Origin: Rhea pennata
Lineage: Eukaryota > Chordata > Aves > Rheiformes > Rheidae
Length of the DNA stretch: 64,000 bases
NCBI RefSeq assembly: GCF_028389875.1
Contig: NC_084663.1
Span: forward strand, 171,966,301 to 172,030,300
Direction of reading: 5' to 3'
Both the position numbers and the translations under genes were made by a program. Below are positions 1 through 13,350 of this stretch, in pieces. The notes beneath the pieces were generated by a model that saw only the letters and a program-made list of their open reading frames with translations, did no database searches and had not been told where the DNA came from. Position 1 is the first letter of the stretch; each line of letters opens with the position of its first letter.

Positions 1-505
1 ACTAGTTTGCCCCTACATAATCACTGACATGCAATTAATGTCTCAAAAAAAGTTATCTTTGTACACCTTTCAGTCCAAAAGATGAAAGAAATAACACCCC
101 CTCTTCTATCCCTTCCCAAACTCCTAAACATGTCAAAACATGCTACCGCTTTGTAGTGGGGTCAGCTTCAGAAGTTTAATTACTCTATAAGCATTTTAAA
201 ACATACTGGGGAACTGTTAGATGATGTATAACGTGGAAATTTTAACTTACATTGAAATAAAAGAGCACGACTACATCACTAGAAGCTCCTTCCACTCTAA
301 CCCAGAGTTTCTGCATTATTGTCAATAAGAAGTGATCAGTGACCCTGCAGTGTGGTTTTTTTTTTTTTTTTTTGGAAGACAATAATCTATTGCCCAGCAG
401 ATATGATATAATACTCCAGCTGCCTTCCAACAAATCCAAATCCAAATTCCAGCCTTTTTCTTGACTTCTGGAGCCAAGAAGGAAACCAGTGAAGCTGCAA
501 GGCTC

Positions 506-552
<47 letters not shown>

Positions 553-2058
553 AGTTACAGACCCACTAGATCAGTTTCATGGCTGACCTCACTTAGGCAC
601 TGTGGTTAATGTAGGGACAAGTTGGACAACATACCTTGCACAACAGTGTGCTAACTCTACCTACCTGACCTCCTTTGGGTTTGTTTGTCATTACTTTCAT
701 TACTTATACTGCTGAACACCAACTCCTGACAATTTCACATCATTCTTTGCTACATCCTTGGATTAAATCTCAACTAAAAAGGCTTTAATAAGGCTTTTGT
801 GAATAATTAAAGTGTGATAGAGTTACCAGTCCTCTGACTTTCAGCATTACATACAAACCAGTATAAGGAATACCAGCCTTCTGAAAGGATGCCAAAACCT
901 AAACACCACATTTGCAAGAAATTATGTTTCAGGTATGAGTCAAACACTGGAAAACGCATTTCCACCTTAAGTATCAGAGCTCAATACATATTAACTTTCA
1001 GTCTGAAACCAGGCTGAGAATGTCAGCATACTACCATCCAATCCACCTACAGGATATTTCTTTCCTATTAGCAAACTACTTACGTGCCATTTCACAATGT
1101 TTTTTCATGTATTTACAGAAGGATTACTGTCCATGCCTTTTTTTTTTATTATTATTAAGCTAGTAATTTAAGACAGGAATTAATTCTTAACGTTTAACTC
1201 ACTAGACTAGAATCTAGCACAAGCCACAGAGCCTTTCTTGTTTGGAGACCGAATAATAAAAATCCTATGTATCAACACACCTAACACTGTAACAAAGTGA
1301 AGGACCCCAAGGAGATATTTTTCCATAATACTTCTATCTTAAAACACTCATGATGTGTCTACATACTAAAGCTCCATCTTAATTTCTCAGAAACTAGTAG
1401 CAAGCTCATATTAGGACACTCAGTAGTCCTAATATTTGATAATCCACTAATTATATACCAGAACCAAATCACTTCTATTTCACAGGAAAACAGTCCTCTG
1501 TAAACATGACAGTTACTCCTTGTGCAATTTAGTACTTGGTTTCCACTCAGACACACCTTGACAGGAGACATAACATTCGGTGACAAACATCTGATTAATA
1601 TTTGAAATGATGAGAATAGCCTCATAGCAATTCAGGTAAGTATCAACAGTACCATTTTGGCCTTTCAGATTTTACATCAGTAATCTCAAAAGCATAAAGC
1701 AAAGTCAGGCTTTTTATATAATTCATCAGTTAGTTTTACTCTATTTAAAGCAACCTGAACAGCTTCTGTTTCATTATTAAATGCTGTAATATTCACTAAC
1801 AAGTAGTTTGCCTGTGTGTGAGGTACTAACACTAGATTAATAATTTCACTTTCTAAGTTAAAGTTGTGCAAATCTTATCTACCACCTTTAAAAATGCTAA
1901 AGCCTTCACTACAATTCAAAATAGCTCTTACCAGACTAAAACAAGAATTTTCCATAGGCAAACATTTTTAAAAGATGGACTGGGAAATGTATTTTCAAAA
2001 GCTTTATGACCAGCTGAGGGAAAGGAGGGGAGGGAAAAAACAAAACCACAAAACTTAC
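1..2058 (-). other. LMO7: LMO7 intron 4 (partial)
   Basis: AT-rich intron sequence downstream of exon 4. Contents seen: a T19 run at 356-374 and an A42 run at 507-548. I searched for the next CH exon (Y-W-L-G motif) on the minus strand and did not find it. The short open frames here have no coding character. Confidence 0.85.
507..548. repeat. Poly(A) tract, 42 nt
   Basis: Uninterrupted A42 in LMO7 intron 4. It has no flanking retroposed body that I recognise, so it is either a simple homopolymer or the tail of an old insertion. Confidence 0.95.
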
Positions 2059-2165
2059 TTGACTGTAACTCGACTGGACAAATCCTGAAGATCCCCTGGA
2101 TGAAAGAGCTGAGCTTCTCTCAGTCCGATATTTTCGCAAGCTTTCAGAAAAACGTTTATATTATC
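2059..2165 (-). CDS. LMO7: LMO7 coding exon 4 (CH domain, later part)
   Basis: Fourth coding exon, 107 nt, between acceptor CTCTTCGCAG and donor GTAAGT. It encodes [20 protein letters not shown], then [15 protein letters not shown], and the first two bases of a Lys codon. This is the CH-domain core of LMO7, including the conserved L-F-x-P-x-D-L-Q-D segment. It joins exon 3 in phase 0 and ends in phase 2. The expected next exon, containing the Y-W-L-G end of the CH domain, is not visible in the remaining 2.0 kb on the left, so the gene continues outside the window. Intron 3 is 17.7 kb. Confidence 0.96.
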
Positions 2166-3167
2166 CTGCGAAGAGAAGTAGAAAGCAGTTGCTTAGTTGA
2201 AAGCACTGAGCAGGTTTTGCAAGATGATTAGTATGAACCTCTAAATGTCGAAGTCCAGCTCATGGAAATAATAATAATAAAAAAAGCAGTCTTCTGGATC
2301 ATAAATACAGGTCATATTTCCTGCATGCATGCAGGTTGATTCGTGTGATCTTGGTGACGGACTGGTACGTTAAAGATTACCTGGCATAAAGCAGTGGCTA
2401 GCCAGTAGGTAGCAATCTACACTTTGATGTCAGCTCGGCTCTGCAAACAAACGCCCTCTTTCCAGCTCTGCACGACAAGCCTCACCTCTTGCCTTTAAAA
2501 ATAACTCCAGCTACTGACATTCACCACCCAGAAACTCTTGGCAGGGGAGGAAGAGGAGGAGGAACATTCTGTTTCTATGATTACAGCCCGATTCTGGGAT
2601 ACGGCACCTGGAATCTGGGCTTGGTTGCTGCGCAGGCAAGAGGGGGAGAGAGAAACCAAACTGTATTCAGCTTTGCTGCTTCCTTAGTTATGGGGTTTTC
2701 TCTCCTTCACATTCCTCCCCTTTCTCCTCTCCCCCCCCCCACACCCCCCAGCCCAATATATGACAAAATACAGGTGCCGTGTCTTACAGCACCCACGTGC
2801 TGCACCTGCCACAGATCAACTGCCTAGCAGGAGCAAGGTTAAAATTTTTCTTCATATTACTGGATTAAAAAAAGATTATGCAATTTGCAATCTTTCCACT
2901 TCATAAACAATGGGCAAGAAATTCCTTCTCGTTAATGTGGAATGCTATCAACAACAAAAGAATTTGCCCTCTCGCGCACTTCTCCGTTTGGTTGAAAGCC
3001 ACAGGAAAAGGTACACAAAGTTACTTAATTCATAAGCTAATACAGCCATGTCATTCAAAGCTTTTGCTGTTAAGGTACTATGGTAGAGTTCCACAGTACG
3101 ATTGCAGTGTGATATAGTATTTTTTTTTAATATACCCACTGTACATAAAAGCAGTTCAATCATTTAC

Positions 3168-3191
3168 AAAAAAAAAAAAAAAAAAAAAAAA
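3168..3191. repeat. Poly(A) tract, 24 nt
   Basis: Simple A24 homopolymer in intron 3. Confidence 0.95.
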
Positions 3192-3349
3192 CACAGGAGT
3201 ATCAGCTGCTTCTCATACTTAGAAAAAAAAATCCCCACAGCTTTCTGTTTTGAAGGTCCCTCAGATTTGAGTATTTCTTATCAGTCTATAAACATGCTTT
3301 CATTCAAGGAAAATGTTTGCAGAAGGTATTTCCCATGGAGGCTGAGGGC

Positions 3350-3600
3350 TGGGTTTCACATCCCCGAGCATCCCTGGAAAGCGCTTTGCGCCCGAAGCCC
3401 AAGGTGTGGCAGGGGCTGTCAACTGGGCATGCAGGGAGGACTGGCGGAGGGCACTGCACCACCGACCTTGCTGTAGCTGGTGATACACGAGCTCCCGGGA
3501 CAGGCAGGTGGCTGCCAGCGCAAGCAGCCACCTTCGAGCATCCTGCTGCGGGGCAGCCCAGGCAGGGGCCTTTGCTCTTCCTCTCCGTGCAACGCACCTA
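3350..3600. other. GC-rich intronic patch, unidentified
   Basis: Markedly GC-richer than its surroundings, with scattered CpG. It gives overlapping open frames on both strands, which is an effect of composition. It resembles no repeat or exon that I can name; an old retroelement fragment or a regulatory element is possible. Confidence 0.4.
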
Positions 3601-5138
3601 CGCAGTTGGATGTGACATTTTACCCGATGAATATTCAAGTGTCACATTAGTACTTCAAAGCCTTGAGGACTTGAAAAAAAATGTAGAGTTAAACCAAGGA
3701 TTTGGGGGATGGGGGAAGGCACTGGTTGCAGCCTCACAACCTCATTCCTAGAAGGAGGGAAACTGCACAGCATTTGGTTGGGCAGGAGGTAATATGGGGG
3801 GGGGGGGGGAGGAGTACCACTATACGGTCTGAATTCAGGGAAGTAACAGCAACCAGCAGGTAAAGGAAAGGAAGAAAGCTGCACAGTAGATACAAAGAAA
3901 TAGAAGAAATGAGTGGTTGCAAGGTAATAAACACAAGTGACACCAGTATCAGCCAAGGGAGAATGCTCTGATTGGCCTGATCTGTCACCAAAACTTACGG
4001 GTCATGTCAACTGAGCTGCAGAGAGTGATCACGTTGTGCAGATAAACAAGACAGACGAGTCAGAGTAAGAAAAAGGGATTCTGCCTACACCCTAAGTATA
4101 ATCAAAACAAAACAGAGCACTTGTTCATCAGTGGCAGTTCAGCTGTATCAAACTGCATACAAGAGAACCAACTTTGAAGGTGTTGCAGCAATTAAGTCCA
4201 AACCTTCTGATAAATAGCACACTTGACACAATGCATGAGAATGTCATCACTAACATAAGCCAAGATCCTCAGAAATGCTGTAGCTTAGAAATAGATTGGG
4301 GGGGAGGGGGGGAACATAGCTAGTCATAGCACTCAGAGTACAGGAGAGTTCAGAGTAGGGTTCAAATTCACTCTCTCTCCAGTTCCTGAACCAGCAGATT
4401 GATCATGCCTGCCATGTCCTAGGTGTCCAGCTGTCTCAGCTGCAGGATCTCTTCCAGTTTGGGCCTGGAATTCAGCCCAGTACACCAAGCAAACTTACCC
4501 AAAAGGCTATTGCTCAAATTCATACATCACTATAAAAGGTTACATACAAATCAGCACCTGTAAATCCTGCCCTCATGGCATTATTCTTGACCATCCCCTA
4601 ATCATTACCATAAATCACCAAAGCTACAAGTCTCAAAATAGCTAGGAACCATTTTAAACTCTAACAGAATAATGAAGCTGAAAATGAATTTTAAGTAGTA
4701 CCACAAAAATAAGTGGAAAAAAATGACAAGCTGTCAACCTTACAATTAGATTTACCATTAGAAATGTGAACAGGAACAGTGTTCAGTGATTAACATGCTC
4801 AAATATAGAAACTATCATGCTATTCCTCTTACCAAGCTACTTCTTGGAACATAACTGTACTTTAAAGCTAATGACTGCTACCATTCAGCTTCAAAATGCA
4901 TACTGCAATCCTCATTTCATCATACTCTGCAAACAGGATTCTTCTAAAAATTCAGAACTCAATTAACAGCATGGAGAAGCACAATACACCATGTCTCTCT
5001 CCTGGTGGCTACAAGTTACCTACACAGTGTATTTGAGAAAAAAGGATTTTGGGTACATATCTGTAATACCACCACTGTTACCCAGGTGTTCCCAACTTAA
5101 GAAAGATTCAAAGATTCAAACCAGCATAGTTGCAGAGG

Positions 5139-5168
<30 letters not shown>
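5139..5168. repeat. Poly(A) tract, 30 nt
   Basis: Simple A30 homopolymer in intron 3. Confidence 0.95.
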
Positions 5169-5173
<5 letters not shown>

Positions 5174-7739
5174 ATCTGTATGAGGAGAGAACAGGAGACC
5201 CTGGCTTGGTTATGCAGATGAAGAAAAGTATGAGAGGCAATACTGATCCCCTCTATGAGCACAAGGGAAATAAAACTGAAGGGGGGAGAAGAGCTGCCTA
5301 GTCCAGGAGCAATGGGACGCAAGAAGACATGGTCAAACTGATAAAATACATGCCCTGCTTACACATATGGTTTCTAACCATTAAGAGCAAGGTTCTGAAC
5401 AGACTAACAGGAATAACGGGACAAAGTTAACTAGATGTTTTTAACACAGTTTGATCAATCCACATCCTTAAGGAGCTGACCCTGGAATTAGCATCATACA
5501 ATTACACATCTTAAATCATAACAAAAATAAAGCCTGAAGTGTTAACCACAGAGTGCAAATGCAATTCATTTTTTGTATGCTTTTATGGATTTGAGGGAGG
5601 GGTGGAGAGACTGGGAGGGGAATCACGTCCCTCTCTGAATAAATGTATGAGGAAACAGTAAAGCATTTCAGACGCTCCAAGCACGACTCCAGTTTCACGC
5701 AAGCCGTACTGATTTACATTAAATGCACACCACAGAACGCTGACTAGTTAGAGCTATTTCCATGCAGCTTTTCATTTTCGCCTGAAACTCAAGCGCAAAC
5801 CGCACCCAAGAAACACAGCAAAGCAGCAACAAGAGAGAGACCAAACTTGCCTGCTCGTGACCTGCTTCCCACTGCACTTCAATGCTGCCCGCTGGGAGGA
5901 ATGACAAGCATGCCTGTAGACATGCACTTGCCTTTCTGGCCCCTCCTGGGAATCACTCTTCCTGCTGCTGCTAAGGCATCCCCTCTGCAAACAGGGTCCC
6001 GAACATGAAAAGCTGGCATGCCAATATTAAGGCAAGACCCGGAGAGCCAGCAACAGCCTCCCTGGGAACCTCCTAGGGGATTCAGGGCTCCCTCTCACAT
6101 CCTAGCAATGCAGGCTGGTCTCCTTTTCCTCTCTTTCTAAAGAGTCTTTTCTGAATTGCGACCTCCTCAGTTTGTCTCACTGGACCTCAGTCTTTCTTCT
6201 GCTTCCAGGCAAGGGGCAGTGCAGGAGCTCTGCAGCTCCAGGAGTTAAATGGGGTGGCAAAAGCAAGGGTGTCAGATGAAACATGTTTTGGGTTGCTTGT
6301 TCACACCCGTGTCTGCCAGACCGCAAAGGAGGAAGATGACAGTCATGGCATGGAAAGCACAAGAACAAGGACATCTTCCAAATAAATAAATAAAATATAT
6401 AACACAACAAAAAATTGGGCATCGCTATTGGCAGTGGTGCTGCACTGTGACAAGGAAGATAAACACACAGGACTAGTGAGATTTTGGAGGAGGGAGGAGA
6501 AGGTACACAGGTTCCTCAACACCTAAGATGGAGGAGGAGATCGGGGGGGGGGGGGAGGGGACCAAGACACTTCTAAAATGGAAGAAAATAACATGAGCAA
6601 TAGGAAAATGATGGAAAACAACAGATGCAAAAAGGGAGCAAGAAAAGGTGACCTTAAACATGAAAAAACTGAGAAAGGAAAGAATACATAAAAAAATTAA
6701 AATATAGAATTAAAAAAAAAAAACAGAGCATGAAGTATAGAGCAATTAAAAGAGGTCTCCATATAAGAGTATGGAACCATTGTTTTATTTGGATTGTTTA
6801 TGTGCAACAAAAGATTACACTAGAGTCAAGCCTGCATATGTAATCTGCAATTTAATTAAGTTGTTCAATTATCATGATTATCAGGGTGGGGCAGGAACAT
6901 TAATTTAAACAAATGTAACAAATACATTTGCTTTCTTTAGGGTGCAATTGTGCTGTGTGGCAAGTCTTAGTTAACTGTTTCTTTGAAGCTCTACACATGC
7001 ACCAAGACACATTGAGATGCTATAGGAATGGAAGTTAACGGTGCATCTTTCCCAATTCAACTGGTATCTGGAAAAAAAGACAAAATTCAATAAACATATC
7101 TGGCAGGTTGTTTTGCTTTGTTTTTCTCCCAGGCTGCCTAGGCCAATAAATGACGATGGTCCTCCACATTAGGCTGCCTACTACTTCCATTTAAATACCT
7201 ACCATTTCAGCTAATTTTAACAGTAATCATGTAAAGAAAGATGGTTTCCCTCCCTTCCTTTTGGAGAAAGGAAGGGAGCAGAACTTCATAAGGACCGTGA
7301 TGCAGATTTTCACTGAAGTATTACAGCATCACCCAGATAGTGCCTTTCAATTTACAGGCTACCCCCCCCCCAAAAAAAAAAAAAAAAAAAGCCACACAGT
7401 ACCTACAGTGCCTAGCAACAAAACTACTGACATTTTGGGAAGAAAGACTGATGCATTTGTTCTCCCCCCTCCCCCCCCCAATTCTAAATATCTTCTGAAT
7501 GGCTCATACTTAACAGCCTTGCTTCTTAATACTGTAATTTTAAGGATATTTGGAGTAATTTAACCTTGGCCATATGAAAATGCTACATCTCTTTCAGCTC
7601 CTGAGGAATCCTCCTTATTCACACTCACGTTCCCTCAAGTAACGGCACATTCCCACGACAGATGGGGGTATTTTAGAAAGAATAAAGCAATTTTCACACA
7701 CTCAGCGTGACACCAACCATTAAAGCCTGCTGAAATCAG

Positions 7740-8120
7740 TCTAACACTGAATTTAGCGCAGCCTGTTGCAACAGCGCCAGGGAAGAGCTGCGTGTACTCG
7801 AAGGCAGCGGGAGGGAAGCAGCCCAGGAGAGGGCCCATTTAAGGAGCCGGGCAGCTCCTGCCTGTTCATCAGAGTCACCTTCTCCCATCAGCGGCAACGG
7901 GTGCAGGGGCCACAGAGCCAAGGGACCAGCGCCGCGGCGTGACCGCGGGCAGCTGCTGGGTACTGAAGCCCGTGAGAACAACATGGTGCACGGGAAGGTC
8001 TTCCCCGCACATCGCTTCTCAGCTCCAGGCAGCGCTCAGTGTTGTGGTTAAGGGCCAGCAGAAGACCTGCCCTGCAGGGTTCTCCTCCCCGCCTGGGATC
8101 TCCTGTAAAGATGAGCTCCA
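7740..8120. other. GC-rich intronic patch, unidentified
   Basis: GC-elevated stretch with scattered CpG, for example around 7760-7810 and 7925-7965. Open frames overlap on both strands without a recognisable protein. It may be a decayed repeat or a weak regulatory element. Confidence 0.35.
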
Positions 8121-8844
8121 CAGTGCGACTCCCACGGGCATAACAGAATTAAGAAAAAGGTAAAACAAAAACAAACAAAAAACAAACCCTACACCTTTTT
8201 AAATTTTTTTTTTTTTTTTTTTTTTAGTGAAGCCAGGGTTATGAAGTTCAAGGTGCCTGGCATAGAACAGGACCAACTGTCCTCAAAGGCTTGAAATCTT
8301 GCCCAGGCCCCCGTCTTTATCGCACTGTGGTGTAAACTTCACTAAGATAACAGAGCTGCATGTAACAGCAACGGCGTACCAAGCGAGCGCCGCCGCATCG
8401 ATAAGAGAGGAAGGAACAAGCTGTAAGTGGCAGGTGCCCTTCGGGGGAAGGTACCTACAGGTAAGCTGCAAGTGAGAAGGGCAGGAGCAACCGCGCTTTG
8501 ACAGCCTGGGCAGACCAGCCTCTTCCCCCAGAGCAGTGCTCTGCGCAGTTCAGAGCTTGGTCCCCTTTCGGGCTGCACAACAGGAATTAAACTAATTCCC
8601 TCACAGACACTGTAAAGTAAGTACGCGCTCAGAAAGCCAGTACAGACCTTTATTTCTTGGGCTATTTCCTTGTTTAGACAAGCCTCAGCTTTCCCACCAG
8701 TTATTCACATTCCAGCCCAAGAAAATCAAGTGATGTGCTTTTTCACTCTCAACAGACTTTGCAAGCTAAGTGTGTAAAATACTCTAACGCCAAGTTACCC
8801 CACTACACAGAACTGGAATGACAGTAATCCACTTAAAGTTGAAA

Positions 8845-8860
8845 CCCCCCCCCCCCCCCC
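8845..8860. repeat. Poly(C) tract, 16 nt
   Basis: C16 run on the plus strand, one of several long G/C homopolymers in the window. Confidence 0.95.
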
Positions 8861-9618
8861 AAGCCTAATGAGTAATAAAAAAATCAGCAAAGAACTCTTG
8901 TTCTTGAAACGGAAAGTTTTGGCAGAGCTCACCTTTTTTTTTTTGGGGGGGGGGGGAATTTGTATACATATTTTTTTTTCTTTTCCTCTCCATTTTGCTC
9001 ACACAGGTTAACAGTTCAGTATGGATAAAACTTAGCCCCTCCAGCTGCATGCTCAAATCCACTTAGTCCCCAATTCTAGACTACAATTTAGTACTTCATT
9101 TTTCTTTACGGAAAACTGAGGTGTGCTCTAACTTTGCTTCCTTCAGCAGCCCCACACAGATCTTCTGTTTTCTGGAAGGAGCAGCAAGCAACTTCCTTTA
9201 ACTCCGTTGCCCTGCCAGGGCTTATCCCACGATGTAGAGCCGAACTCCTCACGCGCCCAGATCATTGAGCAGGTTTGGAGGTCACCTGCATTTCCGTCCC
9301 CCTCAGCTCTTGCACTGGGGCCAAGCTCCCTCCCGTCCATCCCCGTTCTCGTGCCCCACACAAAGCAGCTTGGTCGTTGCAGCACAACTGTTCCGTGACC
9401 ATGTTAAGTAGCATTTAATGCTGCCTTTGTATTTATTAGCTCTTCTACACACATCACCAGAGGAGGGCAATTCAGTGTGGGCACATGGGTGCGGAGGTGT
9501 ACATACAGGTGTTGAAAGACACGGTATGAGTCTTGTCCCGAACACAGAAGTGAGTTGTACAGCTACACATCTCCAGCGCTGACAATGTCGAAAGTCATCA
9601 CGCCTGCAACTAATGTCT

Positions 9619-9646
9619 TTTTTTTTGGGGGGGGGGGGGGGGGGGG
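9619..9646. repeat. T-run/G20 homopolymer pair
   Basis: A T run passes directly into G20 (9627-9646). Poly(G) of this length is rare in most vertebrate sequence. Confidence 0.95.
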
Positions 9647-12600
9647 ATTGCCATGAATTTTAAATATCACACCACCAACTACAAAAAATCTGATAAGCCA
9701 GAGAAAAGCACTGCAGTGTCCAGCTAACAAAGATTTAACACAGAAATACTGACTACTGCATTTCCTTGGCAAAAGCAGGAGAAATCAAGTAGGTGTCACA
9801 ACCGTAATTTAAGGTGTGTGCCTTTTCTACACAGTGGCCATTTTTTTCCAGCCAGGAAGGAACATTTCTTTACAAACACAGAAACAGTCATCAGTTATTT
9901 AAGGAAATAAATAAATAAAAAAAGCATACAAGTGACAGATTGCACCACAGACTACAGCTGATTGAGTTGATAAATGGGAATATTCTGCAGCTTATTTGGC
10001 AACCATACTTACAAAATCTTACTAAGGGCTAGTAAGTTGGAGGAAAAGTCATACTTTTGGAGCTTTAGTTTAGGGTAGAAGGAGGAATGAAAAATTTCCA
10101 TATTAAAAAAATCCCTGATGTCAATCATTACTTTTTCAGTTAGATTACTGTAATTTTTATTTTGATTATCATTTTGACATCTCTTTGCAGTAACTCTTCA
10201 GAAGCGTCAGTTTGAAATGTATGATCTCGTCTAAAACATCCCCCAAATACTATTTTTGTTTCACATAGAGGTCAAATATACCCAGCACTTACTATCCCAA
10301 GACAGGAGACCAGGGCTAGAAGCTGAGCTGTTAGTTCTTGGGGTGCACTCAGGGGTCTGCGCACATGCAATTTCTTCCCAGCGTCTCTTAGATACATTTC
10401 ATATCACCGCCTATTGAAAAACTGTCAGTTTAATGCAGCAGCTGAGTTTTACTCTGCCTGATAGAAACCTTGAGCAGCTACTAAAAATGTCACAAAGAGT
10501 TTGCATCAACCTACTCTTTTCCCACACCCTACATTTCAAAGTGTTTAGGCAGCAACAAAAAACAATTAAAGGAAATTCATAGCTAAGGCCGAAACATACC
10601 ATACATTTTCAAGGAGAAGGGCACAAAAACATTAGTAAACCTCTGCAGTGATTACATACTCCCACTATCAGGCATTGAAAAAACTATATAACAATGTCGT
10701 CGCTAACTATTAATAACCATACTTCCTTTCCAGCATATAACTCTTAATGGTCTAACAAACATGTTTTCATACAAGCCACATTCTTATTTCCAGGAGACAG
10801 CAGAAAGAGCTCAAGAACTGATTTATGGTTCCACATATATGATTATCAAATCCTGCATCATTCCTAGATGTCATCTATTGATTTATCCTTTACGTTCTCA
10901 GAACTCACTTCAAACTCTTGGGGTTTTGCAGCACGGTCTATGAGAGAATAGGACCGAGACGCAAAATTTCATGTTTGCCCTGACTTACCAGTTGACCTCA
11001 AGAAAAGTAATTTAAACTCTTCTGTTTGTGCTTTGCTTTCTTCAGCTGTAGAGATAAAATAAAGACCTATTTTCTGAGTACTTTAAAATGTTTAATATAT
11101 ACATAGATTTTAAACATTTAAAAAGCTTTAAATCTTAATTTAAATTCTCAAGGATAGTGAGCAGATTTCTGCAGTGTTTCATAATTGAAAAACAAAAAAA
11201 GGTCATATTCTCTGCCTTTTTTTTTTTTTTTTAATTGGGTATTTTCATGCCATGGTTTAAGTGCTTATCATTCTCCCAAATTTGAAGCAAGATCTGCTTA
11301 GCAGTCTGAAGTAATGGCAGTTTAAACTTTTGAATTTTACTGAAAAGCTACACTGAAAATAAACATGTTAATATTTGATTGCCTTTTTCATAGTACTGAC
11401 AAAAATCTCCCTAGGATTCAATAAATGAATAATTTTACGCACTGTTTGGTGGTTATATTGCAAATGCTATGCAAGCTGAAAGATCTTTTCTCAGACTAAC
11501 ATATGTCTTTTACATCCAGGAAACTTGTTTCAGCACTTCAGCTGGACCACTGATCAAAGAAAAAGTTTCCCCTCCCACATAATTTTACTTGTCAGAACAA
11601 AAGTAGATACTTAAGGCAGTAACAGTCAAGTAGAAGTCCTCATCTATTTAAACACTTTAAGAATCTGAAGATATTGTGGCACTAACTTAAAACAGTGCAA
11701 TAAACATACCACTACATAATAAAATGCACCTCAGCATTTAAAAAAAAAATTATACCATTTGCCATAGGAGACCAGTTTCCGGCTAAGCACAATATCAGGC
11801 TGGAGTACTAGGGGGAAAAAACGAAAAGTCAAAAAAGAAGCATGAGGAATACAGTATCTCAATCTGTTTAAATATTGTAAAATATTATTACTTAGAATTA
11901 CACTGTCCTTCCTTGCAATTAGTTTACTCATTAAAACCCTCTTGCTTTCCACCAGAAAAACAAAACCAACACTTCACTGGAGGCATTATGTTACCTGCAG
12001 CATAAAAAGAATATTAAATGAAGAAAATAACCGCTATTATAAAGAGGCAAACAAACTCATTTTTTTATCATTTGAAATGATCCTGAGCCTGCAGAAAATT
12101 TATAGGGTGCCTATAAAGGAAAGCGCATACGATGAGAAGTGGGGTGAAGTGCACAAAATACGTGCAGCATTGTTCACTTTCACTTTCTTCCTATTCTTAA
12201 GTTTTAGGCATATTGAAGTTGTTTAAAAAAAAAAATAATCACAAGAAACAATAGTTGCTTTTGTAAAAGCAAAATCTGCATTTGCGGAAGTAAAGATTAT
12301 GTCAAGTAACTAGAAGTCTTCAGAGAAAGGGATGTGCATCATCTTGGGTCTTGCCCTGTAACAGGCAATACCATACACGGACAAATCAGCTTCTTGGTGA
12401 AAACACATCAGATTTCACACTTAGCAGAAGTGCTGCATAAACACTCGCCCTTGACCTCCAAATTTACAATCCAAAGGCAAAAATCAAAATCACAGGACAT
12501 GTCTCAGCCATGAAGGAAATGGAAGGCAGGACTCGAGGCAGAGTTCACTGCTCCCCTAGCTATTACGTGGGCTGGGACTTGTCAGAAAGGCTTCTGAAAA

Positions 12601-13334
12601 CTTCCAAAGAAAAAGTCATGCTTCAAATCGCTCTTCATTATGCTTTCCTCAGCATTTCTAACCCTCTCATCACTGCAAAAAGCAGCATTAGACAAGGAAA
12701 TTAGACAGAGCAAATCCTCAAATGGTTGTTAGCTCATTAGTCAGCTCTCAACCAAAATTTGAGGCTGGCCATTTTGTGTGAGAGTTTTTGGATAATATTA
12801 GTCTGAGCTATCTGTTTTTCCTGGTGTTTGTTAGCAAAGCAAGGCCAACAGCACTAGTTTTTTTTTATATATAATTTATTTCATGTTTGCATATTTGTCT
12901 TCATTTTCCATGAGGAATAGAGAAAAAGGCGAGGGGGCACTTCTCCGTTACTCACTTTCTCACTCCACACAAATTGCTGTTAGCATTACTAATACTGATC
13001 TAGCCCTTTCTAGTCCTATTCACAGATCAGAAGTTGGAAGAGATTTTAAAAGTCACAAAATATTAAGAACAACCTCCCCCCCCCCAAAAAAAAACACTAC
13101 AAAGAGGTAAGAAAAAAAAATAAACATCTCACAGATAAATGAGAAGAATACTGCCTATGGAACTGGATAAACAAGAAAGAAGACTACATAACAAAAACAC
13201 AAGATGACAGAAAGCATGAATCAGTATAAAGGTTGTACTAAACATCAGGAGTTGGACACTAGGAGAAAATAAATGCAGTCAGGATTTTCAGCAGGAAGGA
13301 ATGATTCCAAAGCACTTTTGAAGCAGAGCTGCTT

Positions 13335-13350
13335 GGGGGGGGGGGGGGGG
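13335..13350. repeat. Poly(G) tract, 16 nt
   Basis: G16 run in intron 3. Confidence 0.95.

Noticed and set aside
3300..3751. Four overlapping frames near 3.3-3.75 kb
   Set aside because: Composition effect of a GC-rich patch. No protein family recognised and no consistent splice sites.
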